Source: Emcibacter sp. (GTDB lineage Bacteria > Pseudomonadota > Alphaproteobacteria > Sphingomonadales > Emcibacteraceae). Taken from it: a stretch of DNA of 64,000 nt. Positions within the stretch are counted from its first letter, which is position 1; each line of letters opens with the position of its first letter. Location: NCBI GenBank assembly GCA_021647465.1, contig JAKIUQ010000003.1:62001-126000 (forward strand), written 5' to 3'. The notes under the pieces are model-generated. The model was not told the origin of the DNA and ran no database searches. It saw nothing but the letters and a program-made list of their open reading frames with translations. Below, in pieces: positions 47,882 to 57,391 of the stretch. The translations under genes were made by a program, and so were the position numbers.

Positions 47882-49462
47882 CTATGTTTGCCACAGGGCT
47901 TGACGAATGAGCTCTATGGTCTTCTGTTTGCCATAAAGGGCGATGAAAGACCCCATGCGCGGCCCTTGTTTCTGCCCCAGCAGGATCTCGTATAAAGCCC
48001 CGAACCAGTCCCTTAAATTTTCATATCCCTGCTGATTTCCGACCGCAAAAACCACATTCTGATAGTCAGGTGCCGGCAGATGATCTTCCAGCTTTTCCAG
48101 CTCTTCGATCAACATCTCAAGGGCGGCGCGCTCCTGCTTCGTGGGGGCACGAAATGTCTTATGGGGCTTGACGAAATTCTCGTAATAAACCAGCGCATAG
48201 CCCGCCAATTGATCAAGTAACGGATCGTCATCCGGATTGGTGCCTGTCGCGTAGTTGCTGATATATCCCCATAATGTTTCCTTGTCTTCCGCATTGCTGG
48301 CGCTGACCAGATTTAACAGCAGGGCAAAGGTTACCGGAAGCTTTTGCGCCGGCGGATGGCCATTATGCACATGCCAGACCGGGTTGGTTAATTTCGCTTT
48401 TTCATCTTGCTTGCTGAAATTCGCCAAATGCGAAATATAGTCATCCACCGTCTTGGGGATAATATCAAAATAAAGCTTCTTGGCTTTACGCGGGGACTGA
48501 TACATATAAAGCGACAGGCTTTCCGGCGTGCCGTATTTCAACCAGTCTTCCATGGTCAGGCCGTTACCTTTGGATTTGGAAATTTTCTCGCCATTCTCAT
48601 CTAAAAATAATTCGTAACTATATACTTCCGGCGGCCGGGCGCCCATAATTCGCGTAATGGCACTGGATAATTTTACGGATTCCATCAAATCTTTACCCGA
48701 CATTTCATAATCAACCCCAAGGGCGACCCAGCGCAGGGCCCAGTCCGCCTTCCATTGCATTTTACAATGACCGCCGGTGACGGGAACCTCCACATGTTTT
48801 GCCGTCTCTTCATCCAGATATGTCACTGTTCCGGCATCAAGGTTCCGCTCGACAATCGGCACTTGCAAGACAATGCCCGTGCGGGGACAAATGGGCAGAA
48901 TCGGGCTATAGGTGGCTTGACGGGCGGCACCCAATGTGGGCAGCATCACCTTCATAATCTTATCAAAGGCCCCGAGCATTTTCAGCAGGGTCTCGTCCAT
49001 TTCACCGCTCTGGTAACATTGCGTTGCGCTTTTAAATTCGTAATCAAAGCCAAAATCATCCAGAAATTCGCACAGGCGGGCATTATTGTGATGGGCAAAG
49101 CTTTCATGGGTGCCAAAAGGATCCGGCACTTTGGTCAGGGGAAGACCCAAATGTTTTTGCAACATCTCCTGATTTGGCAGATTGCTCGGCACTTTGCGAA
49201 AGCCATCCAGATCATCAGAGAAGGCAATCAATTTTGTCGGAATATCGCTGATCCGTTGAAACGCCTGCCGCACCATGGTGGTTCGGGCTACCTCGCCAAA
49301 GGTGCCAATATGAGGCAATCCGCTTGGGCCATAGCCGGTTTCAAACAAAACATAGCCTTTATCGTTTCCAGACTTCTCCAGACGTTTCAGAATATTGCGG
49401 GCTTCCTGAAAGGGCCAGGCGTTGCTCTCCAGAGCTTGTGGGATTAATTCGGATGATGACAT
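47882..49462 (-). CDS. lysK: Lysyl-tRNA synthetase, class I
   Basis: A 526-residue class I enzyme that charges tRNA-Lys. This archaeal-type LysRS replaces the class II LysS in many Alphaproteobacteria. HIGH-like PHIGTFGEV (50-58) and KMSKS-like KISKSKGNG (about 295) are in place. LCEFLDDFGFDYEFKSAT and the C-terminal helical anticodon-binding region match the family. Transcription is monocistronic, with a possible weak terminator. Confidence 0.94.
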   Translation of the reverse strand: MSSSELIPQALESNAWPFQEARNILKRLEKSGNDKGYVLFETGYGPSGLPHIGTFGEVARTTMVRQAFQRISDIPTKLIAFSDDLDGFRKVPSNLPNQEMLQKHLGLPLTKVPDPFGTHESFAHHNNARLCEFLDDFGFDYEFKSATQCYQSGEMDETLLKMLGAFDKIMKVMLPTLGAARQATYSPILPICPRTGIVLQVPIVERNLDAGTVTYLDEETAKHVEVPVTGGHCKMQWKADWALRWVALGVDYEMSGKDLMESVKLSSAITRIMGARPPEVYSYELFLDENGEKISKSKGNGLTMEDWLKYGTPESLSLYMYQSPRKAKKLYFDIIPKTVDDYISHLANFSKQDEKAKLTNPVWHVHNGHPPAQKLPVTFALLLNLVSASNAEDKETLWGYISNYATGTNPDDDPLLDQLAGYALVYYENFVKPHKTFRAPTKQERAALEMLIEELEKLEDHLPAPDYQNVVFAVGNQQGYENLRDWFGALYEILLGQKQGPRMGSFIALYGKQKTIELIRQALWQT

Positions 49463-49593
49463 AGATTTTGCTTTCTCTTAAAGTTAGGTCTTGATAAAAC
49501 CCTTTGAAGCTTACGTCAACTCTTGGCTTTACGCATCTGGGCTAATATAGTCCCTGATATATATAAATCCTGCAATATGAGTCTTGCCGCCAA

Positions 49594-52380
49594 ATGACCG
49601 AACCAATCGTCAATTTTCCTGATCCCATAGAGGTTCTGTCGCACATGCCCGCCTTGGTCATGGGGCCCCATCACGGCACTATTTTAACGCCGGACGGCGA
49701 AGTGGCAGAATATAATATCAAAGAATTGGAACAACTTGTCCGAAATCAGACCTTTCTGGTCTGCAATCACGTGGCGGTATCGCGGCGACTGGGAAATATA
49801 TCTTTCCGGCCCTTTGATATATTAGAGGTTTTTGCCTTCATCCGGCCCACAGAGTTTTGTTTGCCCTTACCCTTTGGGCTGGCAAAGGCCCTAAATATAT
49901 CACACATAGGGGGTAGCCCCGAACAGGATGCCCTGATTATTCTGCAATCGGCGCAGAGGTTATTTCAGGACCTCACCTCACCGGATTATATTTTCCCCGA
50001 AGGCGTTGTCGCCAATGCGCAGACAATGGCCGAAGCGGGGTGGCTCTGGGGGCCTTTAATATTGGGCGCAATGGGCCAGAATACGAAAGGTCAAGACGAT
50101 CAGGTCTGGAACCATTTGCCCGAATGGGAAGAGGGCGCCCCTGTGCCGGCGGCTGGTTTTGACCCCGTTGGCGAGCCGGAAAGTCTGTCGCGCTTGCATG
50201 ATTTGCTGGGGCCGGGGGCGGAAGAACGCCAAAGTCAAAAAGACTATACCGCCCTGATTACAAAGGCTTTCGCGCCGCCCGAAAATCATGACGAACCTAA
50301 TTTAATCCTGGCCGAGGCCGGCACGGGCATTGGCAAGACCCTCGGCTATATCGCCCCCGCGAGCCTGTGGGCAGAAAAAAATGGCGGCACGGTCTGGCTC
50401 GCCACCTATACCAAAAACCTGCAACGCCAGCTGGATCAGGAATTAAGCCGCCTTTATCCCGACCCTAAAATCAAGCGCGAAAAAATCGTCATCCGTAAAG
50501 GCCGCGAGAATTATCTCTGCCTGCTGAATTTACAGGAATTATCTCAGGGGGCCGCCCTGGCGCAAGGGCGTATTCTGCTCGGGCTTGTGTCCCGCTGGGC
50601 CAGATACAGCCGGGACGGCGATATGATCGGCGGTGATTTTCCCGCGTGGCTCGGGGAATTTTTTGGCAATAGTCGGCTGGCGCAACTAACGGATCGGCGC
50701 GGCGAATGTGTATATTCCGCTTGTGCGCATTATCGAAAATGCTTCATTGAAAAAAACCAGCGAAAAGCAAAAACGGCCGATCTGGTTATTGCCAATCATG
50801 CCCTCGTCATGGTGCAAAGCGGCGCGCGCATCGGCGATCCGGATCTGCCAAACCGATATGTTTTTGACGAAGGACATCATCTTTTTGATGCCGCCGATAG
50901 TGCCTTTTCCGCCCATCTGACCGGACAGGAGGGTCTGGAATTACGCCGATGGATTCGCGGGGCAGAAGAAACGAGCCGGCGCAGCAAGGGATTAAAAAGC
51001 CGACTTGAAGACTTGATCATCGATGATGATGAGGCCCGAAAAGCTTTGGAGCATATCATAACCGCCGCCCGCTGCCTGCCGGCGGAGGGCTGGCATGGCC
51101 GTATCATTGATAATAATGCTTTTGGACCTGCGGAAAAACTTCTCGAACTGGTGCGCCGGCAGATTTTCGCGCGCCATCAGGGTTCGGATCAATATCACAG
51201 CCTTGAAACACCCGCAGATCATCCCGTTGACGGGCTTTTGGCGGCGGCAGAAACATTGTGTTCTGCCTTTAATGATTTAGCCCGGCCCCTTAAAAAATTA
51301 TCCGCCCTGCTCTTAAAAAAGCTGGATGATGAAACCGCGGATTTGGACAGCAGCACGCGGGCCCGCCTTGATTCCGTCTCGCGCACCCTAATGCGCCGCG
51401 CCGATATTCTGACGGAAGGATGGATCCCCATGCTTAATAGTCTGAAGGGGGATAAAAATGAAAATTTTGTGGACTGGTTCGAGCTGAACCGCATTCAGGG
51501 CCGGGAGGTCGATGCGGGTATATATCGTCACTGGATTGACCCCAGCCTGCCTTTTGCCGAGATTGTCCTTAAGCCGGCGCACGGCGTCGTCATCACGTCG
51601 GCGACGCTGCGGGACCGGACCATTGACGCCCACAATAATGATCCAGACAATATTGATATTGCAAAGAGCCTTGATGTTGAATGGCATGCGGCAGAGGTGC
51701 GAACCGGCGGCGCCCATATGATCAATACCCCGCGCCGGCAAAGCCTGAAATCGCCGTTTAATTATGCGGAACAAAGCCGGATATTCATTGTCAATGACAT
51801 GAATAAGGGCAGCCTTGATCAATTGGCCGCCGCCTACCGCGAGCTTATCATGGCGTCCGGCGGCGGGACGCTTGGGATTTTCACAGCCATCAGCCGCCTG
51901 CGGGGGGTTCATCAGCGCATTGTTAATCATATGGAACAGCATAACATCCCGTTTTTCGCCCAGCATGTAGACCCGATTAATGTCTCTACCCTGATCGATA
52001 TTTTCCGGGAAGTCGAGAATAGCTGTCTTTTGGGAACCGATGCGGTTCGCGACGGCGTAGATGTGCCCGGACAATCGCTCAGGCTTTGCGTTTTTGATCG
52101 CGTGCCATGGCCACGGCCCACTATTTTGCACAAAGCCCGAAGAGAGCGGTTCGGCAAACAGACTTACGATGATTTAATCACCCGTCTGCGCCTGAAGCAG
52201 GCCTATGGCAGGCTGATCCGCAGCGCCGCGGATAAGGGCGTTTTCGTCATGCTCGACGGGGCCATGCCAAGCCGCCTGCTAAATGCCTTTCCGGAAGATG
52301 TGATCATTGAACGTATTGGTCTGGCAGAGGCCATTCAAAAAACAAAGGCATTTCTGACAGAGAAATTTGTGGAAGAATAA
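49594..52380 (+). CDS. DinG/XPD-like Fe-S superfamily 2 DNA helicase
   Basis: A 928-residue helicase. Walker A is AEAGTGIGKTL (240-250). Four cysteines suited to a 4Fe-4S cluster are C309, C372, C377 and C383. The DEGH (DEAH) box is at 425-428, and the C-terminal helicase domain ends with the QAYGRLIRSAADKGVFVMLD motif VI. Residues 1-180 form an extra domain (HGTILTPDGEVAEYN; ILEVFAFIRPTEFCLPLPFGLAKAL) that may be a degenerate exonuclease-like domain as in DinG relatives. DinG unwinds R-loops and G-quadruplexes; the same role is inferred. Confidence 0.87.
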   Translation: MTEPIVNFPDPIEVLSHMPALVMGPHHGTILTPDGEVAEYNIKELEQLVRNQTFLVCNHVAVSRRLGNISFRPFDILEVFAFIRPTEFCLPLPFGLAKALNISHIGGSPEQDALIILQSAQRLFQDLTSPDYIFPEGVVANAQTMAEAGWLWGPLILGAMGQNTKGQDDQVWNHLPEWEEGAPVPAAGFDPVGEPESLSRLHDLLGPGAEERQSQKDYTALITKAFAPPENHDEPNLILAEAGTGIGKTLGYIAPASLWAEKNGGTVWLATYTKNLQRQLDQELSRLYPDPKIKREKIVIRKGRENYLCLLNLQELSQGAALAQGRILLGLVSRWARYSRDGDMIGGDFPAWLGEFFGNSRLAQLTDRRGECVYSACAHYRKCFIEKNQRKAKTADLVIANHALVMVQSGARIGDPDLPNRYVFDEGHHLFDAADSAFSAHLTGQEGLELRRWIRGAEETSRRSKGLKSRLEDLIIDDDEARKALEHIITAARCLPAEGWHGRIIDNNAFGPAEKLLELVRRQIFARHQGSDQYHSLETPADHPVDGLLAAAETLCSAFNDLARPLKKLSALLLKKLDDETADLDSSTRARLDSVSRTLMRRADILTEGWIPMLNSLKGDKNENFVDWFELNRIQGREVDAGIYRHWIDPSLPFAEIVLKPAHGVVITSATLRDRTIDAHNNDPDNIDIAKSLDVEWHAAEVRTGGAHMINTPRRQSLKSPFNYAEQSRIFIVNDMNKGSLDQLAAAYRELIMASGGGTLGIFTAISRLRGVHQRIVNHMEQHNIPFFAQHVDPINVSTLIDIFREVENSCLLGTDAVRDGVDVPGQSLRLCVFDRVPWPRPTILHKARRERFGKQTYDDLITRLRLKQAYGRLIRSAADKGVFVMLDGAMPSRLLNAFPEDVIIERIGLAEAIQKTKAFLTEKFVEE

Positions 52381-52394
52381 AAATATCCCGACTT

Positions 52395-53210
52395 CTATAC
52401 AAAAATGGTGCCCTTTAAATAGGTTGCCGAATATCCCGCAATATGAACCCGGTCCGCCTCTGCAAGATATTGACATTGCAAATCCCCTCCCCGAGCCGAA
52501 ACTTGCCGCGCGGTTAAACTTGTCTTGCCCAACCTTTCTGCCCAATAAGGAATCAGGCTGCAATGGGCCGAACCGGTAACGGGGTCTTCCGGAATGCCTT
52601 GCTTCGGCGCAAAAAAGCGCGAAACAAAATCAATATCCGGATGATCCGCCGGTGCCGTCACAATGACTCCGACGTCATTTATTTCGGCCAATCTTTCCAT
52701 ATGCGGGGCCGCCGCAGCCACGTCTGCCTCGGCTGCGAAAACCGCCATATGATCCCGGGCCAGGAAAAGCCGTTCCGGCCGCGCGCCAAGGGCTTGCACT
52801 AAATCTTCAAAAATATCTATTTCTGTGCCGGGCCGCGCCGGAAAATCAAGCTGCAGGCGGCCATCCGCGCACCGCTTAACAATCAAGGTGCCGGCCTGCT
52901 GCGTACTGAATTTTAAAATATCGTCATACCAGTCCAGTTCCTTGAACAAAACATGTGCGGCGGCCAACGTCGCATGTCCGCAAAGGTCAACTTCCGAGAT
53001 GGGCGTGAACCACCGCAAATGAAAATCCACATCATCATCATCCACCCGCGTGAAGAAGGCCGTTTCCGACAGGTTATTTTCCCGCGCTATATTTTGTAAT
53101 AGCGGCTCATCCCCCCAATCGGCCATAGGCACAACAGCGGCCGGATTACCGCGAAATATTTCCGATGTAAAGGCGTCAACTTGAAATATGCTATATTCTG
53201 ACATGGTCAT
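52395..53210 (-). CDS. PhzF-family isomerase-like protein
   Basis: A 271-residue two-domain PhzF fold protein. FQVDAFTSEIFRGNPAAVV (9-27) opens the domain, LSETAFFT (about 44-51) holds the conserved catalytic Glu, TPISEVDLCGHATLAAAHVL (69-88) is the family signature, and GIPEDPVTGSAHCSLIPYW closes it. Family members isomerise small metabolites; the substrate here is unknown. It is the last gene of a minus-strand string beginning with tsaD. Confidence 0.9.
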   Translation of the reverse strand: MTMSEYSIFQVDAFTSEIFRGNPAAVVPMADWGDEPLLQNIARENNLSETAFFTRVDDDDVDFHLRWFTPISEVDLCGHATLAAAHVLFKELDWYDDILKFSTQQAGTLIVKRCADGRLQLDFPARPGTEIDIFEDLVQALGARPERLFLARDHMAVFAAEADVAAAAPHMERLAEINDVGVIVTAPADHPDIDFVSRFFAPKQGIPEDPVTGSAHCSLIPYWAERLGKTSLTARQVSARGGDLQCQYLAEADRVHIAGYSATYLKGTIFV

Positions 53211-53224
53211 TCCCCATAATTACG

Positions 53225-53896
53225 TCATGTTACGATCATTTTTTTCCCTGCCTCAGCAGTTTTTGCACCGCCAATTGGCGGCGGCCTATTGATGCCATTT
53301 TCGGCGGCGGGCCGGGCGGCGATCCGATCTACCCAAGCCCTTAAATGGGGCAGATCATCAATATCCACCCCGGCCCAGTCATAGGACCTGACCCATGTCC
53401 AGTTGGCAATATCCGCAATGGAATATTCGCCTCGGCCAGCCCCGGCCAGATAGTCTTTATTTTTAAGCTGCCTGTCCAAAACCATATAAAGCCGCTTCGT
53501 TTCATTTTGATAGCGATCGATTACGGCTTGAATTTTTTCCGGAAAATAACGAAAAAACACATGGGCCTGCCCCTGCATGGGGCCAACGCCGCCCATCTGA
53601 AACATGAGCCATTGCATAACATCCATGCGGCCTCTGATATCCGCCGGCATGAGCATGCCGGTTTTTTCCGCCAGATACACCAGAATAGCCCCGGATTCAA
53701 AAATAGCCAAATTCTCATTATCTCTATCCACAATGGCCGGAATCCGCCCGTTGGGATTTAGAGCCAGAAATTCAGGGGTTTTCTGTTCCCCGCTGGATAA
53801 ATCTATGCGGTGCAGGGTATAATCAAGGCCCATTTCCTCGAGCGCGATGGAAATTTTATGGCCGTTCGGGGTCGCTGCCGTATATAAATCAATCAT
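53225..53896 (-). CDS. Glutathione S-transferase (YfcG/Ure2-like)
   Basis: A 223-residue GST. The thioredoxin-like domain opens with IDLYTAATPNGHKISIALEEMGL and continues with NPNGRIPAIVD (about 54-64, cis-Pro) and IFESGAILVYLAEKTG (about 72-87). The helical C-terminal domain follows. The TPNG/NPNGRIPAI pattern resembles the YfcG group of disulfide-bond reductases. The start at 53896 is preferred: GAGGAAGAGGC precedes it, and it overlaps the GNAT stop (ATGA), so the two are coupled. Confidence 0.9.
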   Translation of the reverse strand: MIDLYTAATPNGHKISIALEEMGLDYTLHRIDLSSGEQKTPEFLALNPNGRIPAIVDRDNENLAIFESGAILVYLAEKTGMLMPADIRGRMDVMQWLMFQMGGVGPMQGQAHVFFRYFPEKIQAVIDRYQNETKRLYMVLDRQLKNKDYLAGAGRGEYSIADIANWTWVRSYDWAGVDIDDLPHLRAWVDRIAARPAAENGINRPPPIGGAKTAEAGKKMIVT

Positions 53897-54492
53897 GCCT
53901 CTTCCTCTATATTTTTTGGTTTGCCAAATGACACTTGCGATAGATAGTCCCACGAGGGGTTACCCAGCAGACGGCATTCGCCCAGACGTTTGGCCCCGAT
54001 TTTTTCTGCGACCGCGACTGATCCCACATTTTCCTGCATGATCACAGAATGAATTTCCGGCAGCTTTTGTATATTCAAACCATAATCCCGCATGGCCGCT
54101 GCCGCTTCAGTCGCATAGCCCTTGCCCCACTCCTGCCTCAGAAATGTATAGCCAAGTTCGAACATTCGAAATGATGTCGCCCCATCCGGCAGCATTTTCT
54201 CATCTAAATAATAGGCGGTAGTGCCTTTTTCTTCTGTGCCGTAAAAAAAACTCATGCCGCACCGCCCCACGGGCTTATTGTCTTCTTTTCGGATCACAAG
54301 ACGCTGACCAATGCCATGTTCTTCTTCCAAGTCGAACAATTTCTTCAGATTAACCAGATTTTCGTCATGGCTCCTCACCCGGCCCGTAAGATAGCGCATG
54401 ACCAACGGATCACTATGCAGCTCGTCCAGAAAATCAATGTCCTGCGCCGCAAAAGGCCGTAAAATAAATCGTGCCGTCTCTGCTGTGATCAT
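53893..54492 (-). CDS. GNAT-family acetyltransferase (RimJ/RimL-like)
   Basis: A 199-residue N-acetyltransferase. ARFILRPFAAQDIDFLDELHSDP (6-28) is the RimJ/RimL-type opening. TFLRQEWGKGYATEAAAAM (about 114-132) is the acetyl-CoA loop (Q/R-x-x-G-x-G/A), and MQENVGSVAVAEKIGAKRLGEC gives the later conserved N-x-x-S segment. It probably acetylates a protein N terminus or a small amine. The start at 54492 follows AAGGAAAAAGGAAA. Confidence 0.88.
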   Translation of the reverse strand: MITAETARFILRPFAAQDIDFLDELHSDPLVMRYLTGRVRSHDENLVNLKKLFDLEEEHGIGQRLVIRKEDNKPVGRCGMSFFYGTEEKGTTAYYLDEKMLPDGATSFRMFELGYTFLRQEWGKGYATEAAAAMRDYGLNIQKLPEIHSVIMQENVGSVAVAEKIGAKRLGECRLLGNPSWDYLSQVSFGKPKNIEEEA

Positions 54493-54505
54493 TTTCCTTT
54501 TTCCT

Positions 54506-54886
54506 TTAGATTGCAATGATATTCCCGTCTTTTACGTCAACATCGATTGCTGTCAATGATTGCCCGTTGCAGGGGCCCGCAAGGCATAGGCCGGTTTTAA
54601 TCTCAAAAAGCGCCCCATGATTCTGGCAGATAAAATATTGGCCGGTTTTTTCGGTGAAGTGACCCGCCGTCATATTCAGAGGAATGTAGGCATGGGGACA
54701 AGTATTTTCATAAGCATATACCCTGTCCGCCATGCGCTGAATAAAAATATCCCGTATTTCATCTCCCTGTCCATAGGAAAATTCTTTTGCCTTGCCGTCT
54801 TCTATATCCAAAAGGCGGCAAATTATTTCGCCCTTTTCTGGCCCTCCGGGAATGTCGCTGGCTTTCATCTTCCTTATGGCTTCCAC
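54506..54886 (-). CDS. Rieske [2Fe-2S] ferredoxin-like protein
   Basis: A 126-residue stand-alone Rieske protein. The cluster ligands are visible as CPHAYIPLN (Cys-x-His) and CQNHGALFE (Cys-x2-His). It has no membrane anchor, so it is probably a soluble electron carrier or a regulator of a small oxygenase. The start is uncertain: the ATG at 54868 has AAGGAAG directly upstream, whereas 54886 overlaps the YciI gene by 13 bp. Confidence 0.87.
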   Translation of the reverse strand: MEAIRKMKASDIPGGPEKGEIICRLLDIEDGKAKEFSYGQGDEIRDIFIQRMADRVYAYENTCPHAYIPLNMTAGHFTEKTGQYFICQNHGALFEIKTGLCLAGPCNGQSLTAIDVDVKDGNIIAI

Positions 54887-55158
54887 GGGCCAAAAGCCGG
54901 AGTCCAGCTGATAATGTCAACCTTCGCAAAAAGCCCGGCCTTGGCATAGGGGTCATTTGCGGCAAATTTTTCAGCCGTCAAGCGGTTTGCTACATCAATG
55001 ATCAACATGCTGCCCCGGGGCTTATCGTCTTCTGTTAGCAACGGCCCCGCCAAGGTAACGCAGCCTTGCTCCTGCGCATAATCCAGATGGGCCGGACGAT
55101 TATTCATGCGCAGCTCCAGACTGTCCGGCTTGTCTTCAGCCAAAATAATAAAATACAT
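54874..55158 (-). CDS. YciI-family protein
   Basis: A 94-residue ferredoxin-fold protein of the YciI/YCII family. The conserved His-Asp pair is visible as RPAHLDYAQEQG (H24) and NDPYAKAGLF. It lies 9 bp after gpsA and overlaps or abuts the Rieske gene. YciI proteins are small dehalogenase or hydrolase-like enzymes; the function here is unknown. Confidence 0.88.
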   Translation of the reverse strand: MYFIILAEDKPDSLELRMNNRPAHLDYAQEQGCVTLAGPLLTEDDKPRGSMLIIDVANRLTAEKFAANDPYAKAGLFAKVDIISWTPAFGPWKP

Positions 55159-55167
55159 CTGATTTCC

Positions 55168-56166
55168 TTATAATTCACTGACATAGGGACGGTTCATAAG
55201 GTCTTGGACAATTTTTTTCACATTCCCCCCCTGATGCAGAATTTCATTCACCGCGCCGGCGATGGGCATTTCAATATTTTCCCGCGCGGCAATCTCTGCC
55301 AGAATACCGGCGGTATGATAGCCCTCGGCTACGCTTTTGCGGCCCGCCATGATGTCCCCCACAGTTTTTCCTTGTCCCAGCGCCATACCAAGGGACATAT
55401 TTCGCGATTGAGCAGAGGAACAGGTTAAAATTAAGTCCCCCAGACCACACAGACCCATCATCGTCTCCCGCTTTGCGCCAAATATTTCGCCAAAACGAAC
55501 CATTTCAGCCAAACCGCGCGTAATCAAAGCCGCCCGCGCATTTTCACCAAGGTCTAAACCTGCGACGATCCCGCAAGCCACCGCCAGAACATTTTTAACT
55601 GCGCCGCCCACCTCGGCTCCCACAACATCACTTGACAAATAGGGGCGAAAAGTTGGCTGACCCAACGTTTCCGCAACATTTTGGGCGATCTGTTGATATT
55701 TCGAGGCAATAGTTACCGCCGAAGGCAACCCCTGAGCCACCTCACGCGCAAATGTTGGGCCGGACAGCACAACCAGCGGGCTTTTAGGCAGAATCTCGGA
55801 GATCACTTCATTCATCAATTTACCCGAAGATTGCTCAATGCCTTTTGCACAGAGAACAAGGGGGGTGCTGCCCTTAAGATATGGCTTCAGTTCAAGGCCT
55901 ATGGCCCGAACAAATTGCGCCGGCACGACCAATAAAATAATGTCCGCATCCGCCGCCTCACCTATATTCCCCGTTGCCTTTAGAGATTTATGCAGGGGAA
56001 CATCCGGTAAAAAGTCTTTGTTTTCATGGGCTCCGTTGATTGACGTCACGACGTCATCCTCTCGCGCCCAGAGCAATATATCCCGCCCCGCGCGGGCCGC
56101 CATTGTTGCCAAAGCCGTCCCCCAGGCACCGCCGCCAATCACCGATACTTTATTATAAACCGCCAT
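55168..56166 (-). CDS. gpsA: Glycerol-3-phosphate dehydrogenase [NAD(P)+]
   Basis: A 332-residue cytosolic enzyme that makes sn-glycerol-3-phosphate for phospholipids. VSVIGGGAWGTALATMAA (8-25) is the cofactor motif, LSGPTFAREVAQGLPSAV (about 134-151) and VGGAVKNVLAVACGI with the catalytic Lys follow, and GLCGLGDLILTCSSAQSRN is the family signature. It follows tsaD by 31 bp. Confidence 0.96.
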   Translation of the reverse strand: MAVYNKVSVIGGGAWGTALATMAARAGRDILLWAREDDVVTSINGAHENKDFLPDVPLHKSLKATGNIGEAADADIILLVVPAQFVRAIGLELKPYLKGSTPLVLCAKGIEQSSGKLMNEVISEILPKSPLVVLSGPTFAREVAQGLPSAVTIASKYQQIAQNVAETLGQPTFRPYLSSDVVGAEVGGAVKNVLAVACGIVAGLDLGENARAALITRGLAEMVRFGEIFGAKRETMMGLCGLGDLILTCSSAQSRNMSLGMALGQGKTVGDIMAGRKSVAEGYHTAGILAEIAARENIEMPIAGAVNEILHQGGNVKKIVQDLMNRPYVSEL

Positions 56167-56197
56167 AGTCAGCCCTCTTTAGTCCTTATTATCTGTT

Positions 56198-57298
56198 TTA
56201 TGCTTTCACGCCAGCCCCCGCAGCCGGCGGCGCGTCCGGATCAAGCGGCCAACGCGCGCGCGCCGCCAGATCTAACCCGTCGCACAACCCCAGCCTTAAT
56301 CTTTCCACGCCGACCCATGCTATCATCGCCCCATTGTCCGTGCATAAGCTTGGAGGCGGTACGAGAATTGTGAATTTTTTATGGTCACAAAGTTGTTTTA
56401 AATTACTTTTTAAGGCCGTGTTGGCGGCCACTCCGCCCGCCACCACAAGCATATGGTGATGCACGGGATATTGTTCAAGATATAAATCCATCGCCCGGCC
56501 CATGCGATCCAGAATACTGTCACATATCGCCTTTTGAAAACTTGCGGCCAGATCATATATATCCTGCTGATTTATGTCGCTGCCCAGCTTTTCCACCTCG
56601 CGCCGAACCGCCGTTTTCAGGCCGGAAAAAGAGAAATTACAGCCCGGCTTGCCTTTCAGGGGCCGCGGTAATTTAAACCGCGTTTCCAGCCCGCGTTTCG
56701 CCGCTTCCTCCACCGCCGGACCGCCGGGATAGCCCAGCCCCAAAAGTTTTGCCGTTTTATCAAAGGCTTCGCCCGCCGCATCATCAATGGTGGTGCCCAG
56801 CCGTTGATAATCACCGACCCCCTTCACCGCCAAAATCTGGCAATGACCGCCGGATACGAGAAGCAAGAGGTACGGAAAGGTTGCTTTGTCCGTCATTCTG
56901 ACCGTTAACGCATGGCCTTCCAGGTGATTGACCCCGATGAACGGAATATTTTTTGCCGCCGCAATGGCTTTGCCGGTCATCATGCCAATCATCACCCCGC
57001 CGATCAGGCCCGGGCCGGATGTGGCGGCCACAGCGGACAAATCATCAAAGCCGCAATTGGCCTCATCCAAAGCTTGGATAATCAGCCTGTCCATATGGTC
57101 AATATGCGCGCGCGCGGCAATTTCCGGCACAACGCCGCCATAAGCTTTATGTTCTTCAAACTGGGATAATATGACATTGGATAATATTTTGCCCGCCCCA
57201 TTGACCACTGCCGCCGCCGTTTCGTCGCAGCTGCTTTCCAGTCCCAGGACCCTGATATTTTTAGCTATGTTGATATTTTTACCCATATCGCGCATCAT
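56198..57298 (-). CDS. tsaD: tRNA N6-threonylcarbamoyladenosine transferase
   Basis: A 366-residue ASKHA-fold enzyme that makes t6A37 in ANN-decoding tRNAs with TsaB, TsaC and TsaE. VLGLESSCDETAAAVV (17-32), the metal motif EIAARAHIDHMDRL, TSGPGLIGGVMIGMMTGKAIA, GVNHLEGHAL and LVSGGHCQI are diagnostic, as is VAGGVAAN. Divergent from hemC with a 93-bp gap, a conserved alphaproteobacterial arrangement. Confidence 0.96.
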   Translation of the reverse strand: MMRDMGKNINIAKNIRVLGLESSCDETAAAVVNGAGKILSNVILSQFEEHKAYGGVVPEIAARAHIDHMDRLIIQALDEANCGFDDLSAVAATSGPGLIGGVMIGMMTGKAIAAAKNIPFIGVNHLEGHALTVRMTDKATFPYLLLLVSGGHCQILAVKGVGDYQRLGTTIDDAAGEAFDKTAKLLGLGYPGGPAVEEAAKRGLETRFKLPRPLKGKPGCNFSFSGLKTAVRREVEKLGSDINQQDIYDLAASFQKAICDSILDRMGRAMDLYLEQYPVHHHMLVVAGGVAANTALKSNLKQLCDHKKFTILVPPPSLCTDNGAMIAWVGVERLRLGLCDGLDLAARARWPLDPDAPPAAGAGVKA

Positions 57299-57391
57299 TT
57301 TACATTTGAGGTTGTTATTTATGGCATCGCCGTTAAATATATTCTACAAAGATTCATATTTATAGAACCTATTGTATAAGGCTTATTCCCC

